DNA from: JAICYJ01 sp963766445
GTDB taxonomy: Bacteria > Actinomycetota > Thermoleophilia > Gaiellales > JAICJC01
Direction of reading: 5' to 3'
Assembly: GCA_963766445.1 (NCBI GenBank)
Contig: CAVXZW010000024.1
Location: 99,196-163,195, forward strand
Length of the DNA stretch: 64,000 nucleotides
The notes below the pieces were generated by a model, which saw nothing but the letters and a program-made list of their open reading frames with translations, had not been told where the DNA came from and did not search any database. Of this stretch, positions 35,270 through 44,920 are shown in pieces (position 1 is the first letter of the stretch; each line of letters begins with the position of its first letter). A program made the position numbers and the translations under genes.

Positions 35270-36201
35270 ATGAGCGATCAGCCGATCACGGACGGCCGGC
35301 ACGGGACCGCGCGACCCCGAGCAGCTCGAGGCCACGGCCACCACGGCGACCGCCGAGATCGCGCCCGAGACGCACATGGGCGCCGTGCACCTGACCGTCG
35401 CCGACCTGGGGCGCTCGATCCGCTACTACGAGGAGCAGATCGGCCTCGAGGTGGTCGCACAGGACGACGGCGTGGCCACGCTCGGCACCGGCGGCCGCGG
35501 CCTGCTGGTGCTGACCGAGCTGCCGGGTGCGCCGCCCGCACGCGGCCACACCGGGCTCTACCACTTCGCGCTGCTGGTGCCCGAGCGCGACGACCTGGCC
35601 CGCTGGCTGGCCCACGCCGCCCGCGACCGCGTCTCGCTGGTGGGGCTGTCGGACCACTTCGTGAGCGAGGCGCTGTACCTGCGCGACCCCGACCACCACG
35701 GCATCGAGATCTACTGGGACCGCCCGCGCGAGGTCTGGCAGGACCAGGTGGGCGTGCGCATGACCACCGAGCCGCTGGACGTGGAGAGCCTGCTGGGCGA
35801 GCTGGACGACCCGGCAGTCCGAGCCGTTCGACGGGCTGCCCGGCGGCACCACCATGGGACACGTGCACCTGCAGGTGGCCGAGATCGACTCCACCGTCGG
35901 CTTCTACCGCGACCTGCTCGGCTTCGGCCTGATGGCGCAGCTGGGCGACAGCGCCGCCTTCCTGGCGGCCGGCGGCTACCACCACCACCTGGGCGCGAAC
36001 ACCTGGGAGAGCCGCGGCGCCTCACCGCCGCCGGCCGGCACCGCCGCCCTGCGCCACGCGACGATCGTCCTGCCGGACGACGCCGCCCGCGACCGCGTGC
36101 TCGAACGCCTCGAGCGGGCGGGCAACGCCGCCGAAAACGGCGAACACGGCCCCGCCGTGTCCGACCCGTCCGGCAACCGGCTGGTGCTGTCGACCGAGTG
36201 A
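35270..36201 (+). CDS. Two-domain VOC/glyoxalase-family protein, two apparent frameshifts
   Basis: Spread over three frames: MSDQPITDGRHGT (from 35270), a +1 shift near 35315, then DPEQLEATATTATAEIAPE and the first VOC domain (MGAVHLTVADLGRSIRYYEE; YLRDPDHHGIEIYWDR), a second +1 shift near 35818, then the second VOC domain (MGHVHLQVAEIDSTVGFYRD; VSDPSGNRLVLSTE). Repair gives about 309 residues resembling CatE-like catechol 2,3-dioxygenase homologues. Domain metal residues His and Glu are present in part. Both shifts look like single inserted bases. Confidence 0.8.
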
Positions 36202-36234
36202 GGCTGGGCGGACGCGGCGTTGCACGCGCCGTGA

Positions 36235-36445
36235 CCGGCGCGTGACACGCAATCGTGCAACGAAGCTCGCGCCGCCGTAACCATCCCCCCGCCATACGCA
36301 ACGATTCACACCGCCGGGCCGGCACGAACATCACGGCGCCGGACCGGCCACCGCGCAACCATGCGGACGCGCATCACCGGCTCGTAACGACGCGTCACGA
36401 TCCCGTGCCGGACCGCCCACGCCGCCCGAGTCGGGGTCTGAGACC
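36235..36445. repeat. Second locus of the 73-nt repeat family
   Basis: 36372-36445 aligns end to end with the units at 17 kb: CATCAC, CTCGTAACGACGCGTCACGA, GTGCCGGACC, CCGAGTCGGGGTCTGAGACC. Upstream (36235-36371) are degraded pieces with the recurring GTGACACGCAATCG, CCATACGCAACGATT and CATCACGGCGCC. The gap 36202-36535 holds no gene. Confidence 0.65.
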
Positions 36446-36455
36446 GTTAAGAGCG

Positions 36456-36484
36456 CGCCCAGCCGTTGCACGGCTGAGTGGGCG
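36456..36484. terminator. Nested hairpin between convergent genes
   Basis: Inner stem CAGCCGT/ACGGCTG with loop TGC; a competing outer pairing CGCCC/GGGCG. Lies between the VOC gene and the convergent FrnE-like gene. Confidence 0.45.
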
Positions 36485-36535
36485 GCGTGAGCCGTTGTTG
36501 CCGGACGCGTGACGAAACGGCGGAGATCAGACCAT

Positions 36536-37189
36536 CTAGTCGCCGCGGCGGGCGCGTTCGATCGTCTCGACGATCGCCTCGGGCGGGTGGGCGCCGGCCA
36601 GTCCGTAGCGGCGGTTGAAGACGAAGAACGGCACCGAGCTGATGCCCAGCTCGAGCGCGTCGGTCTCGTCGGTGCGGACGTCCATCACGTAGTCGTCGCC
36701 CGCCAGCATCGCGCTCACGGCCGCCGGGTCGAGCCCTCCGCGGCCGGCCGCGGCTGCCAGCGCCGCCGTGTCTCCGATCGGCTCCCCTTCGGCGAAGTAC
36801 GCCGACATCAGCCGATCCTGGACCGCGTTCTGCACGCCGGCCGCGTGCGCCATGTGCAGCACCCGGTGCGCGTCGAAGGTGTTGCCGCGGCGGGCACGGG
36901 CGAAGTCGAACGTGAGACCCATCTCGGCACCCATCCGCTCGGTCTCCTCGTGCATCGCGCGCGCCTCCTCGAGGCTGATGCCGCGGCGCCGGGCCAGCTC
37001 CTCGTCGGCCGATCCGGCGTCTGCGGGCAACGTCGGATCCAGCTCGAAGCTGCGCCAGCGCAGGTCGATCAGCTCACGGTCGGGCACCTGCTCGAGCGCC
37101 TGCTCGAGATAGCGCTTGCCCACGTAGCACCACGAGCAGACCACGTCCGACCAGATCTCGAGCGTCACTGGGGGTGCCGAGTCGGTCAC
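36536..37189 (-). CDS. DsbA-family oxidoreductase, FrnE-like
   Basis: 217 residues. WSDVVCSWCYVGKRYLEQAL has the CSWC redox pair; GNTFDAHRVLHMA and GISSVPFFVFNRRYGLAGAH (cis-Pro) are characteristic of FrnE-like cytoplasmic members. No signal peptide. Acts on disulfides or as an isomerase; the partner is unknown. Follows the DUF1348 gene closely on the same strand. Confidence 0.9.
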   Translation of the reverse strand: MTDSAPPVTLEIWSDVVCSWCYVGKRYLEQALEQVPDRELIDLRWRSFELDPTLPADAGSADEELARRRGISLEEARAMHEETERMGAEMGLTFDFARARRGNTFDAHRVLHMAHAAGVQNAVQDRLMSAYFAEGEPIGDTAALAAAAGRGGLDPAAVSAMLAGDDYVMDVRTDETDALELGISSVPFFVFNRRYGLAGAHPPEAIVETIERARRGD

Positions 37190-37196
37190 GTCATCG

Positions 37197-37670
37197 TCAG
37201 CGCAGCGGTATGCCGGCGCCGTCGCCCTCCGCCCGGGGGCCGTCGATGCGACGGTCGGCCGCCTCGATCGACACGTCGTTGATGCTGGCCTCGCGGCGCC
37301 GCATCAGCCCGTTGTCCTCGAACTCCCAGTTCTCGTTGCCGTACGACCGCCACCAGCGGCCGCCGGCGTCGTGCCACTCGTACTGGAAGCGCACCGCGAT
37401 CCGGTTGCCGGCGAACGTCCAGAGATCCTTGCGCAGCACGTAGTCGAGCTCCTTCTCCCACTTGCGCACCAGGAACGCGTGCACCTCGTCGCGCCCGGAC
37501 AGGAACTCGTCGCGGTTCCGCCACTGCGTGTCCTCGGTGTAGGCGAGCACGACGCGGTCGGGATCACGGGTGTTCCACGCCGCCTCGGCCGCCAGCACCT
37601 TCTTCCAGGCATCCTCCTCGCTGAACGGCGGAAACGGCGGGCGCTCGACGGCTGACATGCCCGGAATCAT
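37197..37670 (-). CDS. DUF1348 (NTF2-like) protein
   Basis: 157 residues. PPFSEEDAWKKVLAAEAAWN, DRVVLAYTEDTQWRNRDEF and IAVRFQYEWHDAGGRWWRSY are typical of this small cone-shaped NTF2-like fold. Function not established for the family. ATG at 37670 overlaps the kinase stop as ATGA; ATG 37658 is an alternative start. Confidence 0.87.
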   Translation of the reverse strand: MIPGMSAVERPPFPPFSEEDAWKKVLAAEAAWNTRDPDRVVLAYTEDTQWRNRDEFLSGRDEVHAFLVRKWEKELDYVLRKDLWTFAGNRIAVRFQYEWHDAGGRWWRSYGNENWEFEDNGLMRRREASINDVSIEAADRRIDGPRAEGDGAGIPLR

Positions 37671-38296
37671 AGGCCGCCGATCCGCACGAACTCCGTCTCC
37701 GGATCGTGGTCGATGGCCGGGTCGCCGTCGACCACGAGGTCGCAGCGAGCCCGGGTGCCGTCCTCCGCGAAGTGGGCATCCTCCTCGGCCATCCACGCAT
37801 CCCAGGAGGGCCGCGCTTCCCGGCCGTCCCGCTCCAGCCCTCGCTCCAGGCGCAGCTCCGCGGGAGCATCGATCCAGATCGCGCAGGCCAGCCGGTGGGC
37901 GGCCGCGCGCCGAGCACTGGAGACGCCCTCGATCACGACCGCCGGCATCGGCTCCACCGTATGCCACTCGGCCAGCCGCTCCGCCTCCCAGTCCCAGCGG
38001 CGATAGCGCGCGGCCTCCCCGGCCGAGAGCGGCACGATCACCTCGCGCTCCAGACGCGGCCACCACTCCGCGCCGGGCTCTCCGGTCGCAAAGTCGTCGG
38101 TGTGCACGACCGCGGCCCCGCCCAGCGCGGCCGCCAGCCGTGTCGCGAACGTGGACTTGCCGGCCCCGCCGTAGCCGTCTATAGCCACCAGCCGCACGCC
38201 GCCCGGCAGAGCAAGGATCGACTCGGCCAGCGACCGGAACGACTCCACCCGCCGGTCTCCCAGGTCGTCCATCTGGACGGGTTCTACCAGAAGCAT
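37667..38296 (-). CDS. P-loop nucleoside/uridine kinase-like protein
   Basis: 209 residues from ATG 38296. VRLVAIDGYGGAGKSTFATR is a Walker A motif; VVHTDDFATG follows like the substrate loop of uridine kinases, and VVIEGVSSARRAAAHRLAC the Walker B region. Phosphorylates a small molecule; the exact substrate is open. Divergent from the phosphotransferase gene 23 bp away. Confidence 0.8.
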   Translation of the reverse strand: MLLVEPVQMDDLGDRRVESFRSLAESILALPGGVRLVAIDGYGGAGKSTFATRLAAALGGAAVVHTDDFATGEPGAEWWPRLEREVIVPLSAGEAARYRRWDWEAERLAEWHTVEPMPAVVIEGVSSARRAAAHRLACAIWIDAPAELRLERGLERDGREARPSWDAWMAEEDAHFAEDGTRARCDLVVDGDPAIDHDPETEFVRIGGL

Positions 38297-38318
38297 CCAG
38301 GCTAGGATCGACCCGCCG

Positions 38319-39224
38319 ATGCCGGAGAAGATGCATGCCGACGAGGTGGATACCGACCCATCGCTGGTGAGCCGGCTGCTGGCCGACCAGTTTCCGCAGT
38401 GGGCGGGCCTGGCCATCGATCCCGTCGAATCGTCCGGTACGGACAACGCAATCTACCGGCTGGGCGAGGACATGGCAGTGCGTCTTCCCCGCATCCCCGG
38501 CGGCACCGGCACCATCGACAAGGAGCTGCGCTGGTTGCCCACGCTGGCACCGCTGCTGCCGGTCGCGATCTCCCAGCCGCTCGCGAAGGGCATGCCCGGG
38601 CAGGGCTATCCCTGGCACTGGTCGGTACACCGCTGGCTGGCCGGCGAGAGCGTGAACGTCGAACGGATGGCCGATCCTGTCGGCCTGGCGCAGGACCTGG
38701 GCGGCTTCGTGGCCGCGATGCGGCGGATCGACACCGCGGGCGGGCCGATCGCCGGGCGGGACGGATCGCGCGGCGTGCCGCTTGCCCAGCGGGACGCCGC
38801 TACCAGGGAGGCGATCGCCCAGCTCGACGGCGTCGTCGACGGCGCCGCCGTCACCGCCGCCTGGGAGGCGGCCGTGCGAGCACCGACGTGGCCGCGTCCC
38901 GGCGTCTGGATCCACGGCGACCTGCTGTCCGGAAACGTGCTGGTCGACGGCCGCGGCCGGCTGAACGCGGTGATCGACTTCGGGTGCATGGCCGTGGGCG
39001 ACCCGGCCTGCGACATGATGGCCGCCTGGACGCTGTTTGAGGCCGAGGGCCGGGAGGCATTCCGGTCGGCGATCGAGGTCGACGACGCCACCTGGGCGCG
39101 GGGCCGCGGCTGGGCGCTCTCGTTCGCGTTGATCGCCCTGCCCTACTACATGCACACCAACCCCGTGTTCGTACGCGATGCGCGGCACGTGATCCGCGAG
39201 GTGCTGGCCGACCAGGCGATGTAG
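38319..39224 (+). CDS. Aminoglycoside phosphotransferase (APH)-family kinase
   Basis: 301 residues of protein-kinase-like fold. ESSGTDNAIYRLGEDMAVRLP is the nucleotide-binding N-lobe, VWIHGDLLSGNVLV the catalytic loop (Asp), and AVIDFGCMAVGDPACD the metal-binding DFG-like motif. Such enzymes phosphorylate aminoglycosides, macrolides or metabolites; resistance cannot be inferred. Confidence 0.88.
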   Translation: MPEKMHADEVDTDPSLVSRLLADQFPQWAGLAIDPVESSGTDNAIYRLGEDMAVRLPRIPGGTGTIDKELRWLPTLAPLLPVAISQPLAKGMPGQGYPWHWSVHRWLAGESVNVERMADPVGLAQDLGGFVAAMRRIDTAGGPIAGRDGSRGVPLAQRDAATREAIAQLDGVVDGAAVTAAWEAAVRAPTWPRPGVWIHGDLLSGNVLVDGRGRLNAVIDFGCMAVGDPACDMMAAWTLFEAEGREAFRSAIEVDDATWARGRGWALSFALIALPYYMHTNPVFVRDARHVIREVLADQAM

Positions 39225-39302
39225 GGATATCCCCCTCGCGGATGCGGTGCCTCGCCACCTACGGTGACGGCACGTTCGATGTCCGCGATGAGGAGGCGCG
39301 TG

Positions 39303-39692
39303 ATGATCATGGAGCTGGGGCTGGTGCTGATCGTGGTGTTCGTGATCACGTTCCGCTCGATGCAGCGGCAGGCTGCGGCCGCGACCGGGGAAGCAGGCAC
39401 CATGGCCGCAGACACCGGCGGCGAAACGCGGTCGGTGCACGCGAGGACGGCTGCGAGCGCCTCGCTGGCCTGCGCTCTGCTGTTGCCCGCGTCGCTGATG
39501 CTCCCGCCGATCCCGTTCCACCTCGAGCTGCAGGCGCCGTTCATGGGGATCATCCTGGGCGTGCTCGCGATCGCCCGCCTCGGCAACCGGTTCGGCTCTC
39601 GGTGGCGGCTGGTTGCATGCCTGGGCGTCGCGCTCAGCATCACCTGGATCCTGCTCGTGTTCGCCGCCTTCGCGCTGGTGCTCTACGAGTAG
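39303..39692 (+). CDS. Small membrane protein
   Basis: 129 residues. AGGAGG at 39291-39296, six bases before ATG 39303, fixes the start although the frame is open to 39264. Helices at about 3-17, 48-65, 75-92 and 103-127; a polar loop 20-45. No family recognised. Confidence 0.65.
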   Translation: MIMELGLVLIVVFVITFRSMQRQAAAATGEAGTMAADTGGETRSVHARTAASASLACALLLPASLMLPPIPFHLELQAPFMGIILGVLAIARLGNRFGSRWRLVACLGVALSITWILLVFAAFALVLYE

Positions 39693-39756
39693 CGCCGAGA
39701 CGGCCGTGAGCCGGGATATGTCGCCGCTTCCGAGCCGGAGATAGGCTGCGCGCGAG

Positions 39757-41232
39757 GTGAACCGACTCCTCTACCCGCTGGTGTTCGTCGCAGGTGCCGG
39801 CACGATGGCGACCGAGATGTGCGCCTCGCGGCTGCTGGCGCCCTTCTTCGGGGCATCGATCCTGATCTGGGCGAACATCATCGGCCTGATCCTGATCTAC
39901 CTCTCGGTCGGGTACTTCTGGGGCGGCCGGCTGGCCGACCGCCATCCCAGCCTGCCCTACATGTGCAGGCTGATCGTGTGCGCTGCGATGGCGATCGCCG
40001 TGATCCCGTTCGTGTCCGAGCCGCTGCTCTCGGCCGCGGTGGGCGCGTTTGCGGAAGCGTCTGTGGGCGCCTTCCTGGGCTCCTTCTTCGCCTCCATGGC
40101 GCTGTTCTCGGTACCGATCACGCTGCTCGGGATGGTCTCGCCGTTCGCGGTGCGGCTGGCGGTCGACTCGGTCGAGCGCGCGGGCGAGATCGCCGGGCGC
40201 CTGTACGCGCTGTCCACCGCGGGGTCGATCCTGGGCACGTTCCTGCCGGTGGTGCTGCTGATCCCGCTGATCGGCACCCGCCGCACCATGCTGGCCACCG
40301 CCGCCGTGCTGGCGCTGGCCGCGACGCCGGCGCTCGGCTGGCGATACGTGCTGGCGCCGGCCGCGGTGGTGGCGCTGGCGCTGGTGCCACCGGGCCTGGT
40401 CAAGCCCGGGTCGGGTGTGATCTGGGAGGGCGAGTCGGCCTACCAGTTCATCCAGGTGCAGGCCACGGCGGACGGCGGCCGCGTGCTGCACCTGAACGAG
40501 GGCTGGGCCGAGCACTCCGTCTGGCACCGCAACCGCGTGCTCACCGGCGGCTACTGGGACCAGTTCCTGCTCGCCCCGGACATGCACGGCCCCGGGTTCG
40601 GGTCGCTGGCGATGATCGGATACGCCGGTGGCACCGTCGGCCGCGCCTACGGCAGCTTCTGGCCCGGAGTGAACGTGCTCGGCATCGAGCTCGACCCCGA
40701 GGTCACCGCCATCGGGCGCCGCTACTTCGGCCTGGCATCGAACCCGCGGGTGCGCGTCGCCACGGCTGACGGCCGTCCCTACCTGGCCACCCACACGACT
40801 CGCTACGACGCGATCTTCCTGGACGCGTTCCGCCAGCCCTACATCCCGTTCTACCTGACCACGCAGGAGTTCTGGAAGCTGGCGGACGAGCGGCTGCGGC
40901 CGGGCGGGATGGTGATGGCCAACGTCGGCACGATCCCCGGCGATCAGCGCCTGCCCAGTGCGATCGCGGGCACCATGGCCACGGTCTTCCCCAGGGTCTA
41001 CCGCTGGCGGGTGGGTGGCTTCAACGAGATCGTGGCCGGGTTCACGCGGCCGGTCTCGGCCTCCCAGCTGCGCGCGCGGCTGGCCGCCGCCGCTCCCGCG
41101 CTCGACCCCGCCGCCGACCTCGCCGAGGGGCTGCAACCGCAGGCACCGTCGAGCGACCCGCTGACCGATGACCGCGCGCCCGTGGAGTGGCTGACCGACC
41201 AGCTGATCGTGCGCTACGCGGACGGCGGCTGA
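39757..41232 (+). CDS. Membrane-embedded spermidine synthase-like protein
   Basis: 491 residues, GTG start. The N-terminal half has about six or seven hydrophobic helices (GAGTMATEMCASRLLAPFFG, LIYLSVGYFWGGRLADRHPS). From about residue 250 there is a methyltransferase-fold domain: SLAMIGYAGGTVGRAYG, VLGIELDPEVTAIGRRYF, DGRPYLATHTTRYDAIFLDAF. This is the 'fused MFS/spermidine synthase' arrangement. Aminopropyltransferase activity is not certain for such fusions. Confidence 0.85.
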   Translation: MNRLLYPLVFVAGAGTMATEMCASRLLAPFFGASILIWANIIGLILIYLSVGYFWGGRLADRHPSLPYMCRLIVCAAMAIAVIPFVSEPLLSAAVGAFAEASVGAFLGSFFASMALFSVPITLLGMVSPFAVRLAVDSVERAGEIAGRLYALSTAGSILGTFLPVVLLIPLIGTRRTMLATAAVLALAATPALGWRYVLAPAAVVALALVPPGLVKPGSGVIWEGESAYQFIQVQATADGGRVLHLNEGWAEHSVWHRNRVLTGGYWDQFLLAPDMHGPGFGSLAMIGYAGGTVGRAYGSFWPGVNVLGIELDPEVTAIGRRYFGLASNPRVRVATADGRPYLATHTTRYDAIFLDAFRQPYIPFYLTTQEFWKLADERLRPGGMVMANVGTIPGDQRLPSAIAGTMATVFPRVYRWRVGGFNEIVAGFTRPVSASQLRARLAAAAPALDPAADLAEGLQPQAPSSDPLTDDRAPVEWLTDQLIVRYADGG

Positions 41233-42026
41233 GCGAGATCGAAGCGCAGCGGCGTCAGCGCCGCGTGATCCGCCACTCCCCGCCGCGGTGCGCGCCGTGC
41301 GTCGATCTCGTACCGCCAGGCCAGCGTGCGGGCCTCGACGGCGGGCGGCAACCCGACCGGGATGTCGAAGCTGCATGGATACCAGCGCCGGTCCCCGCCG
41401 AGCTCGACCGCGGCCTGCTCCTGCCAGAGCGACCGGCTGCGCCAGAGCGGCGGGTGCCGGCGGTTGCGGATCCGCAGGTTCGTACGCCACGCCTCCTCGA
41501 AGCGGGCCACGACCACGACGCTGCCCTCGTCGAGCCCCTGCTCGGCGTGCACGCGGCACTGGATGTGGCCGCCGCCCTGCAGGCGGACGTCGGACAGCTC
41601 GAGATGAAACCGGCGTCCCGGGTGCGACGCGATCACGCGGTCGGCATGGTGGCTCTGGTGGATCGCCTGCTCACCACCTGAGATCACCAGAGGCACGGCC
41701 CCATGCCGGCGGTTGCGGCGCGTGCCGCTGAGGGCGCGGAGCGCATACCCGAGCCCCGTCCGCTCGCCCGACCAGCCCGGCGGCAGCCAGTCCGGCAACG
41801 GCAGCTCGAACTCCGCGCGGCCGTCGACCGGCGCCACCTCGCAGTCGCTGACGCCGAACGAGAGCGTGGCCGAGGGAGAGCGCTCGAGCCGCACGACCGT
41901 GATGGTGACAGGTTCGTCGGCGCCCAGCACCTCGCCACAGAGCGAGCCGCCCGCCGACCAGTCGTGACTGGCCAGGACGAACTGCAGCTCCTGCCCGGCG
42001 CTCCGGCGAGTTCGAAGCCCCACCAC
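41214..42026 (-). CDS. Conserved hypothetical, possible arrestin-like beta-sandwich protein
   Basis: 270 residues with no signal peptide or membrane segment and no cysteine cluster. The strand-rich pattern in two halves (ELQFVLASHDWSAGGSLCGE...; RRFHLELSDVRLQGGGHIQC..., WYPCSFDIPVGLPPAVEA) recalls Spo0M/arrestin-type tandem beta-sandwiches; this is an impression only. It overlaps the 3' end of the convergent spermidine-synthase-like gene. Confidence 0.55.
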   Translation of the reverse strand: MVGLRTRRSAGQELQFVLASHDWSAGGSLCGEVLGADEPVTITVVRLERSPSATLSFGVSDCEVAPVDGRAEFELPLPDWLPPGWSGERTGLGYALRALSGTRRNRRHGAVPLVISGGEQAIHQSHHADRVIASHPGRRFHLELSDVRLQGGGHIQCRVHAEQGLDEGSVVVVARFEEAWRTNLRIRNRRHPPLWRSRSLWQEQAAVELGGDRRWYPCSFDIPVGLPPAVEARTLAWRYEIDARRAPRRGVADHAALTPLRFDLAQPPSA

Positions 42027-42048
42027 AGACCTCCACGCGACGTGCCTG

Positions 42049-42114
42049 CCCCGACCGTTCGGGGTTCGGGCGTACTCTACCCCCGCCGCCGCGGGCGGTC
42101 TGGGGCGCAGCCCC
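42049..42114 (-). terminator. Two hairpins after the formate dehydrogenase operon
   Basis: CCCCGA-CCGT-TCGGGG (42049-42064) and GGGGC-GCA-GCCCC (42102-42114) lie just past the last fdh stop codon. The second is placed as a terminator; the first sits in the leader of the next gene. Confidence 0.5.
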
Positions 42115-42121
42115 CTGCGAT

Positions 42122-43060
42122 CTACTCCTCGTCCGGGCGGTTCTGCACGTACTGGTAGCCGAACCGGCCCTTCACGCAGAGGTTGCCGCGCGTGATCCCG
42201 TGATCGAGCGGCGAGGTGACCTTCACGATCGAGTTGTCCTGCACGTGCAGCTCCAGGCTGCAGCCGACGCCGCAGTAGGAGCAGATCGTCTCGGTCACGG
42301 TCTGCTCGCTCTCATCCCAGCTGCCGTCCTCGCGCATGTCGTGCTCGCTCTTGAACATCAGCGCGCCGGTCGGGCAGACCGCGATGCAGTTGCCGCAGTA
42401 AACGCATGCCGAGTCGGGGAGCGGGGCCGCGTACTCCGTCGAGATGCGCGCGTCGAACCCGCGTCCGGCCACCGCGATCGCGAAGGTGTTCTGCCAGTCC
42501 GTGCCGCAGCCCTCGACGCACTTGTAGCAGAGGATGCACTTCGCGTAGTCGCGGATGTAGCTCTCGTTGTCCACCTTCACGGGCTGGGCGACGGTCGCGG
42601 CCGTCTGGCCATCGCCCGCGTGGTGGTGCCCGGCCTGGGCGTGGTCGCGCGCGCCCTCCGGGGCAGGCGGCGCCGGCGGGCCGTACCGCTCGGGCCTGGC
42701 CTCGTACTCCTCCATCCAGCCGTCCACGTTCGGCGCCGTCGTCAGGTCGACGCTGGATCCGAGGAACTCCAGCACCATCTTGCGGCTGTGGCGGACACGC
42801 TCGGTGTCGGTCCTGACCACCATGCCGTCCTCGGCCTTGCGTGCGCAGCTCGGCACCAGCACGCGCGAGCCCTCCACCTCGACCACGCACACGCGGCAGG
42901 CGTTGATGGGCGTCAGGGTATCGCCGTAGCAGAGCGTCGGCTGGTCGCGTCCCTGCGCGCGGCAGGCGTCGAGGATAGTCGCGCCCTCGCGGACGCGGAC
43001 GCTCTCGCCGTCGATCTCGAGCTCGACGGTGCGGCTGATGGTGACGGGGACGACGCTCAC
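42122..43060 (-). CDS. Formate dehydrogenase Fe-S subunit (detached N-terminal half of FdhA)
   Basis: 312 residues, GTG start three bases beyond the upstream gene. A plant-type 2Fe-2S domain (TLCYGDTLTPINACRVCVVE, LVPSCARK), two 4Fe-4S motifs (CILCYKCVEGC; CVYCGNCIAVCP), and then the Fe4S4 module that normally begins the molybdopterin domain: ICSYCGVGCSLELHVQD and GNLCVKGRFGYQYV. It stops right there, where the catalytic part usually continues. That part is encoded separately at 44921-46871. The His-ligated cluster domain lacks its cysteines and is replaced by a linker with HHHAG. Confidence 0.88.
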   Translation of the reverse strand: MSVVPVTISRTVELEIDGESVRVREGATILDACRAQGRDQPTLCYGDTLTPINACRVCVVEVEGSRVLVPSCARKAEDGMVVRTDTERVRHSRKMVLEFLGSSVDLTTAPNVDGWMEEYEARPERYGPPAPPAPEGARDHAQAGHHHAGDGQTAATVAQPVKVDNESYIRDYAKCILCYKCVEGCGTDWQNTFAIAVAGRGFDARISTEYAAPLPDSACVYCGNCIAVCPTGALMFKSEHDMREDGSWDESEQTVTETICSYCGVGCSLELHVQDNSIVKVTSPLDHGITRGNLCVKGRFGYQYVQNRPDEE

Positions 43061-44917
<1,857 letters not shown>

Positions 44918-44920
44918 CGG

